Shown here piece after piece: positions 1 to 6,504 of a stretch of 7,988 nucleotides of DNA; position 1 is the stretch's first letter, and the number at the start of each line of letters is the position of its first letter. The DNA is from Planctomycetota bacterium. Lineage in GTDB: Bacteria > Planctomycetota > Phycisphaerae > WQYP01. The DNA lies in assembly GCA_021828935.1 (NCBI GenBank), contig JAJZCU010000083.1, forward strand, positions 1 to 7,988, written 5' to 3'. The notes under the pieces are model-generated. The model had not been told where the DNA came from and searched no databases. It saw only the letters and a list, made by a program, of their open reading frames with translations. The position numbers were made by a program, and so were the translations under genes.

Positions 1-39
1 TCCACGACGCTGCCGTTCGGGGCATTGGAAAAGGCGCCA
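1..39 (-). pseudogene. C-terminal remnant of the repeat protein beyond the insertion, runs off the left edge
   Basis: Joined to the sequence right of the element with one CTTAAA copy removed, this stretch continues the frame: GTG AAT GGT TTA AGT GGC GCC gives VNGLSG, followed by AFSNAPNGSVV. The phrase G-x-F-x-N-x-P-x-G-S fits the usual sequence after YTLL..VNG in proteins of this kind. Any C-terminal anchor (PEP-CTERM, autotransporter barrel or type IX sorting domain) would lie outside the window, so the secretion route cannot be decided here. Confidence 0.7.
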
Positions 40-45
40 CTTAAA
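40..45. repeat. Left target-site duplication, CTTAAA
   Basis: CTTAAA adjoins the left inverted repeat and matches 447-452. The match extends to CTTAAACC (8 bp) because the element and the host flank both begin with CC, so the true duplication could be 4 bp (TTAA) to 8 bp. Six bp leaves symmetric element ends. Confidence 0.75.
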
Positions 46-56
46 CCGTAGTTCCT
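46..56 (+). repeat. Left terminal inverted repeat of the inserted element
   Basis: CCGTAGTTCCT, an exact reverse complement of 436-446. A partial look-alike, TTAAACCGT, occurs inside the element at 220-228 and also spans the left junction at 41-49; this may be chance. Confidence 0.8.
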
Positions 57-435
57 AGCCATTCCGCCTATTAAGTTTTTGCAAACCCCTTGTAAATGGC
101 GATTTTTATGCCGTTTCGGCACACGAAACAGCCGATTTTGTACCCATGTAAATTGCGTTTATGCGCTTGACTCTATTGCGGTTTATTCTTACTCTGTGTG
201 CATGTGCATTAAAAGAGATTTAAACCGTTCTCCAATGGTTTGGCCGCACTGTCGTGGAGCTGCCATCCGCCGTTCCGCGTCGTTAAATCGCCAAATACAC
301 CGGTATTTCCCTTACGCGTTAGCGCCGAGGCGTTGCAGAGCACCCCCCAGGCTGCATTCCTGCCTGTGCCCAGTAAACCGGGGGCGAAAAATTGAAAAAA
401 AACTTATTCCATGCGGGTTTTGTGATTTTTGCGGC

Positions 436-446
436 AGGAACTACGG
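436..446 (-). repeat. Right terminal inverted repeat of the inserted element
   Basis: AGGAACTACGG, an exact reverse complement of 46-56. Read on the minus strand it supplies the foreign residues that end the truncated repeat protein. Confidence 0.8.
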
Positions 447-452
447 CTTAAA
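447..452. repeat. Right target-site duplication, CTTAAA
   Basis: Second copy of the duplicated target, next to the right inverted repeat. In the host gene this is part of the codons for G-L-S. Confidence 0.75.
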
Positions 453-812
453 CCATTCACGCTGCTTAACAGGGTGTAACTTGAAGTGGCGCCGACGCCC
501 GCCGCGGAGGCGTCAACGTTCAGCAGCCCGTTAAGGGTGGCCCCATTGCCCACGGTTAGAAATGTGTGCGCACCGCCACCGGGCGTCAATGTTATGTCCA
601 GCGCGCCGGCCGCCGATTGCGTGAAATTTCCAGCAATGTTCATGCTGCCCACGCCAATGTTGAGTACGCCGGCGTTGTTCAAACTGCCGACCACCTTAAG
701 ACTGGCCTGCTGGAGAAGCTGAAATGTGCCGTCATTTTCTGTTAACGTATTAAACGCGGTCTGAAGCGCCGGCCCCGCATTGCCGGATCCAATGGCGACC
801 GCCGCCTTGACA

Positions 813-842
813 GCCGATGCCGACGCCGATGCCGATGCCGAC
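813..842. repeat. Five tandem 6-bp units (GCCGAY) encoding a Ser-Ala tract
   Basis: Five contiguous hexamers, GCCGAT or GCCGAC, read on the minus strand as TCG-GCN and encode alternating Ser-Ala in the repeat protein. Since the unit is 6 bp, gain or loss of units changes tract length by two residues without changing frame. It may be a flexible linker between the last repeat module and the C-terminal part. Confidence 0.85.
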
Positions 843-915
843 GGCGTTAATTTTTGGTAGCCAATATAAGCCGTGTTTCCGGGGTACACCTTGACGGCGC
901 CATTGTTAACAATGC

Positions 916-3900
916 TCATGCCGTAGAGCGTCTCGCCGGTGGTTGTAGCCGATCCAACGATAATCGTGCCATCGTTGGTGCTGGAAAAATCCCCATAAAC
1001 GTAGGCGGAGCTTGGGCGCCGGAGTTGAAAGCGGTGATCACGGCGGTTTTCGCGAGCACAAGGTCGGTGACTGAATTTAACTGGCTCCCGTTCCCGCTTA
1101 AAACGACGTTCCCCGCGACGGTTGACGCGGGAATGGAACTGCCCGCGATCCCCACGCTAAGACTGTCGTTGGCGCCGGTTAATTTCACAGCATATCCGTT
1201 GAAATTCAGCGCCACGGGGTTGGCCGGGGAGTTGACAATACTGAGGTCGGCCTTGGGCTGGTTCAGCACAAAGTTGGCGCCCAGGGTGACGTTTTGAAGC
1301 GTGGCCACGTAATTGGTAAGGAAGTTGTTCCCCGAAACGGCAAGTTCCGGCGCCGCGGGCGTCCCGCCCTGGATCACCGTTCCGCCGGTAATAGTACCCT
1401 GAAAATTGTAAATCCCCGTTGCATTATTAAAGGTGAAAGTATCTCCAGCGTTATTAACGTATCCGGTAAGGTTGACCGTGGCCCCGGAACGCAGGAAGGC
1501 GCCTCCGCCCCCGCCGCTTTCGCCGGCTGTCGGCTGGATATCCGTGGATGAAAAATGGCCGCCAAGATTGATGGTGGACCCGGCCTTTGCGTCAATTGTG
1601 CCGGTGCTGGTCCAGGTTCCCCCGAAGGTAAGCGTATTTCCGCCGTAAACCGTGATTGTTCCGGTGTTGTTCAGGGTTCCGTCGCTCTCGACCATGGTCA
1701 CCGTTTCGCCGGATGTCGTGGCCGTGCCGACGTTAATCGATCCCTGATTATTAGCCGTCCCGCTCCATACCGTGAAGCCGGCCGTTTGCGTTGCGCTGTT
1801 GGGACTCCACGCATTGACCGCGGCGGTGGGAAGAATGGTTGTGGTGGAAAGCGGACCGTTTGCAAACACCGCGCCCGCGGCGGTTAGGTTGACCGTACCG
1901 TTATCCGTTTGCGCGACGTATTGCTGCGTCGCGTAATCGTAGGCGGAGTTGAACTCCAGCGTGCTCTGGCCGGTGACGTTGATCACATGGCCGCTGAAAT
2001 TCAGTCCCGTTGAGTTCGCGGCGGTATTGTTAATGTTCAGCGTGGCGCCCGCCCGGTTGAGGGTCAAGTCTCCGGCCAGCGTAACGTTCTGCAGGGTGGG
2101 CGTGAGCAACACGCCCAGACTCGGCGCGAGGTACGGATTGCCATGGGCGTCATTTTGCACCAGGAGTTTGCCGTTTTCAATAACGCCCATGAGATGGAAC
2201 GCGCCGGAATTGCTGTTAAACGCGGCGGTGGCGCCGTTGTCATTCATCGTGCCGGTGATGTACACGGTGGCGCCGTTCGCCATAAAAACCGCATTGGCTC
2301 CGGTTGCCGCAACGCCGATGTCCCGCGGGAGGAACGAACCGCCAAGATTAATAACCGCGGCCGGGGCTCCGACAATCGCGCCGGCGTTGCTCCAGGAGTT
2401 CGCCAATGAAAGCGTGCCGCCGGCCTGGACGGTAATCAAGCCAGTGGGCGAATTTGTGAAAGCGGTGGGCTCAATGTTGAGGCTATTGCCAGGGGCAATG
2501 GTTATCGCGCCGCTGTTATCAAACGTATTCAGACCGTAAATTTGTAGCAAGTTTCCCGTTGCGGGGCTACGGTCAACGTTGAGTGACCCGAGATTGGCCA
2601 AGGTCAACGGCGCGTTGCCATTGTATGCGCCTGTGATGCCAGACTCGCCCCCTGATATATTCACAACGGCGTCTGGGGCGATGGTCAACGAGCCGTCGGT
2701 TTGCAGCACGATTCCAGAGCCGGAGAGGTCCAATGTGCCGTCAATGGTTTGCCCCTGCGTGGCCGAGGCGTCGTGATAGAACAGGCCGCCGCCCGTGGCC
2801 AGCGTATGACCGGCAAAAGCCAGGCCCTGACCGTTCGACAAAGTGTTATCAATCTGGAGAATCCCCGCGCTCTGCGAAAAATTCCAGTCATTGGCCATCG
2901 TGACATTCTGCAACGTGGGATAGCTGGTGCTGGGATAGAAACCCGTAAGCTTGAGGTAGGCGTTGCCCTGCGAATTGGTATCGACGGCAACGGCGCCGCC
3001 TTCAATGGTTCCATAAAAATTGAACACCCCGTGCGCCGCGGAAAAAGTCGCAGTGTTGTTCGCGTTGTTCATTGTTCCATAAAGATCTACGGTCGCGCCA
3101 TGGGACGCCAGCACTCCTTGCGGCCCGCTTCCGGCGAGCCCAACATCCGCGGACCGGTAGTCTCCCAACAAATTGATCACGGCCCCCGCGGCGCCGGTGA
3201 TCGTCCCCAGGTTGCTCCAATGCTGTACCGCATCGTTGCGAAAGGTCCGCACGCCCATGTTCAGGGTGTTGCTGGCCCCAACATTGATTTCTCCGGCGGC
3301 GGCATTCGCCGCCCCGCCCACCCCGGTCGTATTGGTCGCCTGGATATTGAGATAGTTGAATCGGCCCGTTACATTGATGGTTCCGTTATTTGTAAAACCG
3401 GTGGGATTGATAAACAGGGAGTAGGTATTGGTTTTGGCCCTGCCGGCATTGATGACGCCGTTATTGGTGATCGCGAAACCGGTCTCATTGCCCAGGCTCG
3501 AACTGCCGCCAAAACCACTGAGATAACCGTTGATTGTGCCACTGGACATGACCGTTAAATTTCCCGAATCTGACGCCAAAACGGCGTTATTACCCACCAG
3601 GTTCACAGTGCCATTCAAAGCCGGCGCGCCCAATGTTTCAGTGCTTCCCGCCGGCGCCACGTTAAACAGGATTTGCGGCGCGGCGCCGGAGAGCGTGATG
3701 GCATGCCCATTGAAATTCAGGCCGTCCCCATTGGCGGCCGCATTAATGGTCAGAGAAGAAAGCGTTGGATCAACGTTCAGGACGGCCAATCCCTTGGCGC
3801 CATCAACGGTCACTGCATATGTGGCGCTGGCCGTATTATTGGGGTATGCCGTGGCGGGGTTCCAATTCGCGGGGTTGTTCCAGAGTCCGGTTTTCGCCGC

Positions 3901-4011
3901 GTTGGTCCATGTCGCCGTGTTTGACTGCGCGCCCGCCCGCTTGGCTAAAATGCCACAAATCCCCACCGCGGACGCCAGCCGAATCACTGCGAAAAATTTA
4001 CATTTTTTCAT
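916..4011 (-). CDS. Secreted beta-helix repeat protein, N-terminal 1031 residues (frame broken near 1015)
   Basis: Probably a large surface or secreted protein; substrate and partner are unknown. I start it at ATG 4011 (MKKCKFF), because GGAGG lies 9 nt upstream and the product opens with a signal peptide: Lys-rich start, hydrophobic stretch, AGA|Q cleavage near residue 28. An in-frame ATG at 4086 would add 25 residues without signal-peptide character. Residues 42-50 (GLWNNPANW) resemble the start of large planctomycete and verrucomicrobial exported proteins. Four related modules begin near residues 83, 366, 639 and 904, each with a TLQNVT-like motif, a GLNFxGH-like motif, and Gly/Asn/Thr-rich strands such as GATVxxTGTMNN and INLGGxF, typical of right-handed beta-helix or autotransporter-type repeats. 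Cys is nearly absent after the signal. After about residue 998 the frame turns to non-repeat sequence and stops at 916, while the genuine continuation lies in another frame. The repeat-protein call is firm; the function is not known. Confidence 0.8.
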   Translation of the reverse strand: MKKCKFFAVIRLASAVGICGILAKRAGAQSNTATWTNAAKTGLWNNPANWNPATAYPNNTASATYAVTVDGAKGLAVLNVDPTLSSLTINAAANGDGLNFNGHAITLSGAAPQILFNVAPAGSTETLGAPALNGTVNLVGNNAVLASDSGNLTVMSSGTINGYLSGFGGSSSLGNETGFAITNNGVINAGRAKTNTYSLFINPTGFTNNGTINVTGRFNYLNIQATNTTGVGGAANAAAGEINVGASNTLNMGVRTFRNDAVQHWSNLGTITGAAGAVINLLGDYRSADVGLAGSGPQGVLASHGATVDLYGTMNNANNTATFSAAHGVFNFYGTIEGGAVAVDTNSQGNAYLKLTGFYPSTSYPTLQNVTMANDWNFSQSAGILQIDNTLSNGQGLAFAGHTLATGGGLFYHDASATQGQTIDGTLDLSGSGIVLQTDGSLTIAPDAVVNISGGESGITGAYNGNAPLTLANLGSLNVDRSPATGNLLQIYGLNTFDNSGAITIAPGNSLNIEPTAFTNSPTGLITVQAGGTLSLANSWSNAGAIVGAPAAVINLGGSFLPRDIGVAATGANAVFMANGATVYITGTMNDNGATAAFNSNSGAFHLMGVIENGKLLVQNDAHGNPYLAPSLGVLLTPTLQNVTLAGDLTLNRAGATLNINNTAANSTGLNFSGHVINVTGQSTLEFNSAYDYATQQYVAQTDNGTVNLTAAGAVFANGPLSTTTILPTAAVNAWSPNSATQTAGFTVWSGTANNQGSINVGTATTSGETVTMVESDGTLNNTGTITVYGGNTLTFGGTWTSTGTIDAKAGSTINLGGHFSSTDIQPTAGESGGGGGAFLRSGATVNLTGYVNNAGDTFTFNNATGIYNFQGTITGGTVIQGGTPAAPELAVSGNNFLTNYVATLQNVTLGANFVLNQPKADLSIVNSPANPVALNFNGYAVKLTGANDSLSVGIAGSSIPASTVAGNVVLSGNGSQLNSVTDLVLAKTAVITAFNSGAQAPPTFMGIFPAPTMARLSLDRLQPPARRSTA

Positions 4012-4020
4012 GGCATTATG

Positions 4021-4025
4021 CCTCC
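4021..4025 (-). promoter_or_regulatory. Ribosome binding site of the repeat-protein gene
   Basis: GGAGG on the minus strand, 9 nt before ATG 4011. It decides the start, favouring MKKC over the in-frame ATG at 4086. Confidence 0.75.
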
Positions 4026-4037
4026 ATTTTTCCCCCG

Positions 4038-4056
4038 GCGGGCCAAAATGGCCCGC
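4038..4056. other. Hairpin in the presumed leader of the repeat-protein gene
   Basis: Perfect 8-bp stem GCGGGCCA / TGGCCCGC with a 3-nt loop, ending 12 nt upstream of the GGAGG site. Neither strand has a T-run after it, so it does not look like a standard intrinsic terminator. It could stabilise the transcript, hinder ribosome loading, or partly terminate readthrough from the Tim44-like gene. Confidence 0.5.
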
Positions 4057-4091
4057 GCTGCGACATTGCGAATGCAGTGTCAACACGCTGG

Positions 4092-4121
4092 AGTGTACCG
4101 ACGCGCCGCCCGATACGCCAA
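4092..4121 (-). promoter_or_regulatory. Weak candidate promoter of the repeat-protein gene
   Basis: Minus strand: TTGGCG (4121-4116), 18-bp spacer, TACACT (4097-4092). A perfect TTGACA at 4083-4078 has no acceptable -10 at 16-18 bp downstream. Both assignments assume sigma-70-type boxes, and confidence is low. Confidence 0.25.
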
Positions 4122-4130
4122 GTTCCCGCC

Positions 4131-4150
4131 GCCGTGAGGCGCCGTGAGCC
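4131..4150. repeat. Tandem 10-bp repeat, GCCGTGAGSC x2
   Basis: GCCGTGAGGC at 4131-4140 is followed directly by GCCGTGAGCC at 4141-4150 (9 of 10 identical). It lies in the gap between the Tim44-like and repeat-protein genes. It may be a binding site or simply local slippage. Confidence 0.35.
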
Positions 4151-4208
4151 GCGCCGCCGCAGCACTCAGGTCAACATTCACACGACTGCGGCTGGTCCGG
4201 CAGGTTTT

Positions 4209-6329
4209 CTACTGCGCACCGGTGGCCCTGGCCACGGCTCTGGCTTCCCGGCCCCGTGCGATAAGATTGCTTTTGCAACGCCGCACCAACTGGTTTACGT
4301 CGTACCCGGAAAGCCCGTATTTCGCCCCCACCGTTGTAAAAAGCTGAGATTCCTGACTGTCCACGCCGCCATCGGCCAGCGCCTGCGTGATCATACTGCC
4401 CAGCCAGTTCTGCGCCTGGTTGCCGTCCATGGGCTGGGGCGCATGCAACTGCCCGCTTTGCGCTGCGGTAATCATAATTTTCAGCCGATCGGCCGAGACG
4501 TTGCGGTTCTCCGCCACCCGCATGAGCATGGTTTCTTCCGCCGGTTGCAGCGCCTGGTTTTGTACCACCGCATTGACCATCCATGCCACCAAACCCGACG
4601 TTTCCGGCAGCGGCATGCCGCCGGGCAGGTGCGTTAAATGCGGCAACAACGGCGGGCTGCCCGCGACTATTGACGCCCCGCCAATGATTGCCGCCGGCGA
4701 TGCGCCATCCCCGGCCGGGGTCGCAGCGGCGCCGCCCGCGGCCGCCGCAGCCAGTGCGGCGTGGCTGGAGATGGCCGCCGACAACGTATTATAATTTCCT
4801 GTCAACATCTGCGTGGCCACGGACATCTTCAAATTGCTTAGCAACTTCTGGGCCTGCGGCGTGGACATGGGCCAAACCTCCGCCAAGGCCCATGATCGCG
4901 AGCCATCATTTAGCACCGCGCCGCAAAAGCTGCACGTATCGGCGGCGTCATCGGTGATTGGCGCCCCGCAGTTCGGGCAATGGGCGGATGAAATGCTCAT
5001 GTTTGCATTGGTCTTAACACCCGCCTGGCGCATCGCCACAAAAAGCGTGTGGCCCACAACGCCCTGGCCGGTGGGCTGCTGCTTTCCGCCCACGGCACAA
5101 TTCATCTGCATACCAGACCAGCGGACTTCCACCATGGCCAGCGTTTGTTGCGGCGTCTGCGCCACACCCAGCGTGCGCACCGCGCCCACGGCGCAGTCTG
5201 ATACGTAACGCCGCTGACCCGTGGAATCCGGCCGCAGCCGCGGTTCATAATTTTGACAAAATTCGGGGCTGGCCACCTTTTTCAGCGGATCAATCTTGCC
5301 CAGACGGTCCGCCAGTTCCTTCCTCCAAAACATGACCGAAGTACTGTCTTCCAAATCAGCCACGTTGAAATCAGGATCGCTCTGGCGCAGCTCCGCCACG
5401 CCGGGCAAATCCTGCGGCTGCCGGGCTCGAAATTCCGATTCCTGCGTGATCTCGGTAAGCACCCAATCATATTGCCCGCTGCGCAAAATCGCATGACAGC
5501 TTTGGCAAATGGCCGTGGCGTTCATGGCAATCGGCGCCCCGCAGTTCGGGCAGTGCCCTTCAATCAAGCCCGCCTTGTCCAGCGTCTTGGCGCCCAGCCG
5601 GCGGAGAAATGTCCAATATTCAACAAAAGGAGCGTCTTCGCGCGGTCCAGGCAGCGGCTGATTGTTTGACAATGCCACCCGGTAATCCACCGCGGTTGCC
5701 TCAATGGCCACAGTAATACAATCAAACACATGGTCATAGTACATGGCCGCAAGCCGCACCAGCTTCACTTGAATGCGGTCCATCTGGTCGTGGTAGTTCT
5801 CGTCGCGTTGTTCGCGAAATTGCAGCGTGAAGCGTTCATAAATGCCGTCGGAAATAAAGGGGCGGGCGCGTTCCATGTTCTGTTTGCACCAGGTGTCCTG
5901 AATGATAAGAAAAGCGGCGGTGACGCGCTGGTAAAAGGCGGCTTCATTAAAGGCCGGATCGTGATTTTGCAGGATGGAAATCGACGATTGCCGCGTGTTG
6001 TCCCCCATTGCCTGGATGCCAGATTGCAGCTGTCCGGTCTGATAAACCCGCCATATCCAGCGGTGAAACACGGCCACAAACAGCAGTACGACCAACGTGA
6101 TTGGCACGCCCACCAGGGGGTAGTTAATACAGAAATCGATCCAATAAAAAAGAATCCAGAAAATGCCGCCACCGCCGCCGTGGCCCCCGCCGCCCCCGCC
6201 GGAAAATCCTTCACCCCCGCCCGCCCGCGCCAGCGCCGTGGTGGCCAGCAGAAACGGCGCCGCCAGCGCGCTGGTAATTAGCAGCCGCCGGACCGGCGCC
6301 GCCCCGAGAGTACGAAGTTTCTTAATCAT
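4209..6329 (-). CDS. Membrane-anchored Tim44-like protein with two zinc ribbons and a TerB-like C-terminus
   Basis: I start at ATG 6329 (MIKKLRT, 706 residues); an ATG at 6347 would add six residues, and neither has a Shine-Dalgarno sequence. From the N-terminus: a signal-like hydrophobic segment with a Lys/Arg start (1-35); a Gly-rich stretch (37-55); hydrophobic membrane segments (about 56-92); a Tim44-like domain (about 122-245, DPAFNEAAFYQRVTAAFLII); a zinc ribbon CPNCGAPI with Cys 260, 263, 275 and 278; a second, more divergent Tim44-like domain (about 318-445, DPDFNVADLEDST); a second ribbon with Cys 451, 454, 466 and 469; an Ala/Gly/Pro-rich linker (about 520-575); and a TerB-like helical domain (about 580-685, ALADGGVDSQESQLF). 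Signal, Gly-rich linker, membrane segment and Tim44 is a known bacterial layout. In mitochondria Tim44 tethers import components; the bacterial role is not established. All eight ribbon Cys are present. The domain calls are firm; the function is unknown. Confidence 0.88.
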   Translation of the reverse strand: MIKKLRTLGAAPVRRLLITSALAAPFLLATTALARAGGGEGFSGGGGGGHGGGGGIFWILFYWIDFCINYPLVGVPITLVVLLFVAVFHRWIWRVYQTGQLQSGIQAMGDNTRQSSISILQNHDPAFNEAAFYQRVTAAFLIIQDTWCKQNMERARPFISDGIYERFTLQFREQRDENYHDQMDRIQVKLVRLAAMYYDHVFDCITVAIEATAVDYRVALSNNQPLPGPREDAPFVEYWTFLRRLGAKTLDKAGLIEGHCPNCGAPIAMNATAICQSCHAILRSGQYDWVLTEITQESEFRARQPQDLPGVAELRQSDPDFNVADLEDSTSVMFWRKELADRLGKIDPLKKVASPEFCQNYEPRLRPDSTGQRRYVSDCAVGAVRTLGVAQTPQQTLAMVEVRWSGMQMNCAVGGKQQPTGQGVVGHTLFVAMRQAGVKTNANMSISSAHCPNCGAPITDDAADTCSFCGAVLNDGSRSWALAEVWPMSTPQAQKLLSNLKMSVATQMLTGNYNTLSAAISSHAALAAAAAGGAAATPAGDGASPAAIIGGASIVAGSPPLLPHLTHLPGGMPLPETSGLVAWMVNAVVQNQALQPAEETMLMRVAENRNVSADRLKIMITAAQSGQLHAPQPMDGNQAQNWLGSMITQALADGGVDSQESQLFTTVGAKYGLSGYDVNQLVRRCKSNLIARGREARAVARATGAQ

Positions 6330-6335
6330 TGCCGC

Positions 6336-6363
6336 ATTGTACGGCATGGCGGGGAATCAGCAA
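6336..6363 (-). promoter_or_regulatory. Candidate promoter of the Tim44-like gene, possibly leaderless
   Basis: Minus strand: TTGCTG (6363-6358), 16-bp spacer, TACAAT (6341-6336). TACAAT matches the -10 consensus at 5 of 6 positions and ends only 6 nt before ATG 6329. Transcription would start at or next to the ATG, which agrees with the lack of any Shine-Dalgarno sequence. This is also part of why I prefer the start at 6329. Confidence 0.4.
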
Positions 6364-6398
6364 TGCCCGGCGTGGCGGACCAGTCTAATTCGGACACG

Positions 6399-6420
6399 GG
6401 CGCCCCCCGGGCCGGGCGCC
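6399..6420. other. GC-rich inverted repeat in the divergent intergenic region
   Basis: GGCGCCC at 6399-6405 and GGGCGCC at 6414-6420 pair around an 8-nt GC-only loop. It lies between the two outward candidate promoters. It could be an operator or a hairpin, but in GC-rich DNA such repeats also arise by chance. Confidence 0.35.
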
Positions 6421-6433
6421 GGCAGTTGTTGCT

Positions 6434-6461
6434 TTGCACGGTTGCGCCAGCGCATTATGAT
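6434..6461 (+). promoter_or_regulatory. Candidate promoter of the plus-strand exported protein gene
   Basis: TTGCAC (6434-6439), 16-bp spacer, TATGAT (6456-6461). The -10 box matches 5 of 6; the -35 box is weak. The leader would be about 35 nt and include the GGAAG site. Confidence 0.4.
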
Positions 6462-6492
6462 GCGCATTCGCCTGGGCAACAATTGCACTTTT

Positions 6493-6497
6493 GGAAG
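6493..6497 (+). promoter_or_regulatory. Ribosome binding site of the plus-strand gene
   Basis: GGAAG, 7 nt before ATG 6505. It supports that start, with the signal peptide immediately following. Confidence 0.65.
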
Positions 6498-6504
6498 TTA
6501 TTTT

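Larger units (their letters stand above)
46..446. mobile_element. Small non-autonomous inserted element (MITE-like), about 401 bp
   Basis: The ends are an 11-bp perfect inverted repeat, CCGTAGTTCCT at 46-56 and AGGAACTACGG at 436-446; allowing one gap the match extends to CCGTAGTTCCTaGCC against CCGTAGTTCCTGCC. CTTAAA flanks both sides (40-45 and 447-452). Removing the element plus one CTTAAA restores an open frame in the host gene, so the boundaries are supported independently. No coding sequence inside is convincing: the longest open frame (from 79) has no domain character and reads through the right end into the host gene. A subterminal 8-bp pair, AAGTTTTT at 73-80 and AAAAACTT at 398-405, is also inverted. 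CC-type ends and a 4-6 bp TTAA-containing duplication loosely recall IS1380- or IS4-related families, but the family is not identified. Confidence 0.8.
404..1018 (-). pseudogene. Continuation of the repeat protein after the frameshift, truncated by the insertion
   Basis: This frame resumes the same protein: SSAYVYGDFSSTNDG near 1012, then NNGAVKVYPGNTAYIG, a Ser-Ala tract, and the strand-rich sequence GVLNIGVGSMNIAGNF. It then has the GGGAHTFLTVGNGATLNGLL and YTLLSSVNGLS type of ending seen near the C-terminus of autotransporter-repeat and PEP-CTERM-type proteins. An ATG at 919 overlaps the upstream stop as ATGA, but it has no ribosome binding site and falls inside the domain, so I do not treat this as a separate gene. 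The last 13 residues (RSSCRKNHKTRME) and the stop at 404-406 come from the inserted element, not from the original gene. Translation here would need a frameshift or internal initiation. Confidence 0.75.

Noticed and set aside
293..308. Hairpin AAATAC/GTATTT inside the inserted element, considered as an RNA gene or integron attC site
   Set aside because: The stem is only 6 bp and isolated, and no attC-type core pairs (RYYYAAC / GTTRRRY) are arranged around it.
79..534. Open frame of 151 codons covering most of the inserted element
   Set aside because: Residue composition is unlike a folded protein (many Cys, Arg and Pro), it crosses the element's right end into antisense host sequence, and it has no transposase motif.
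404..919. Separate downstream gene translationally coupled through the ATGA overlap at 916-919
   Set aside because: The ATG falls inside a continuous domain whose upstream part is readable in the same frame back to about 1015, and there is no Shine-Dalgarno sequence. A frameshift explains it better.
1010..1024. Programmed -1 ribosomal frameshift
   Set aside because: No X-XXY-YYZ slippery heptamer and no obvious downstream pseudoknot. A plain one-base loss in a CCC run is simpler.
2701..3558. Open frame of 285 codons on the plus strand
   Set aside because: It lies antisense to the strongly supported repeat-protein frame, has no domain character, and is explained by GC-rich codon structure on the opposite strand. 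The same applies to other antisense frames at 1949-2539, 3530-4147 and 3765-4637.
4038..4056. Intrinsic terminator after the Tim44-like gene
   Set aside because: The stem is good, but neither strand has a T-run after it; the minus strand continues with CGGGGGAAAAA.
5730..6281. Open frame of 183 codons on the plus strand opposite the Tim44-like gene
   Set aside because: It is antisense to a well-supported coding region and low in complexity at its end (Arg/Gly-rich mirror of the Gly-rich linker).
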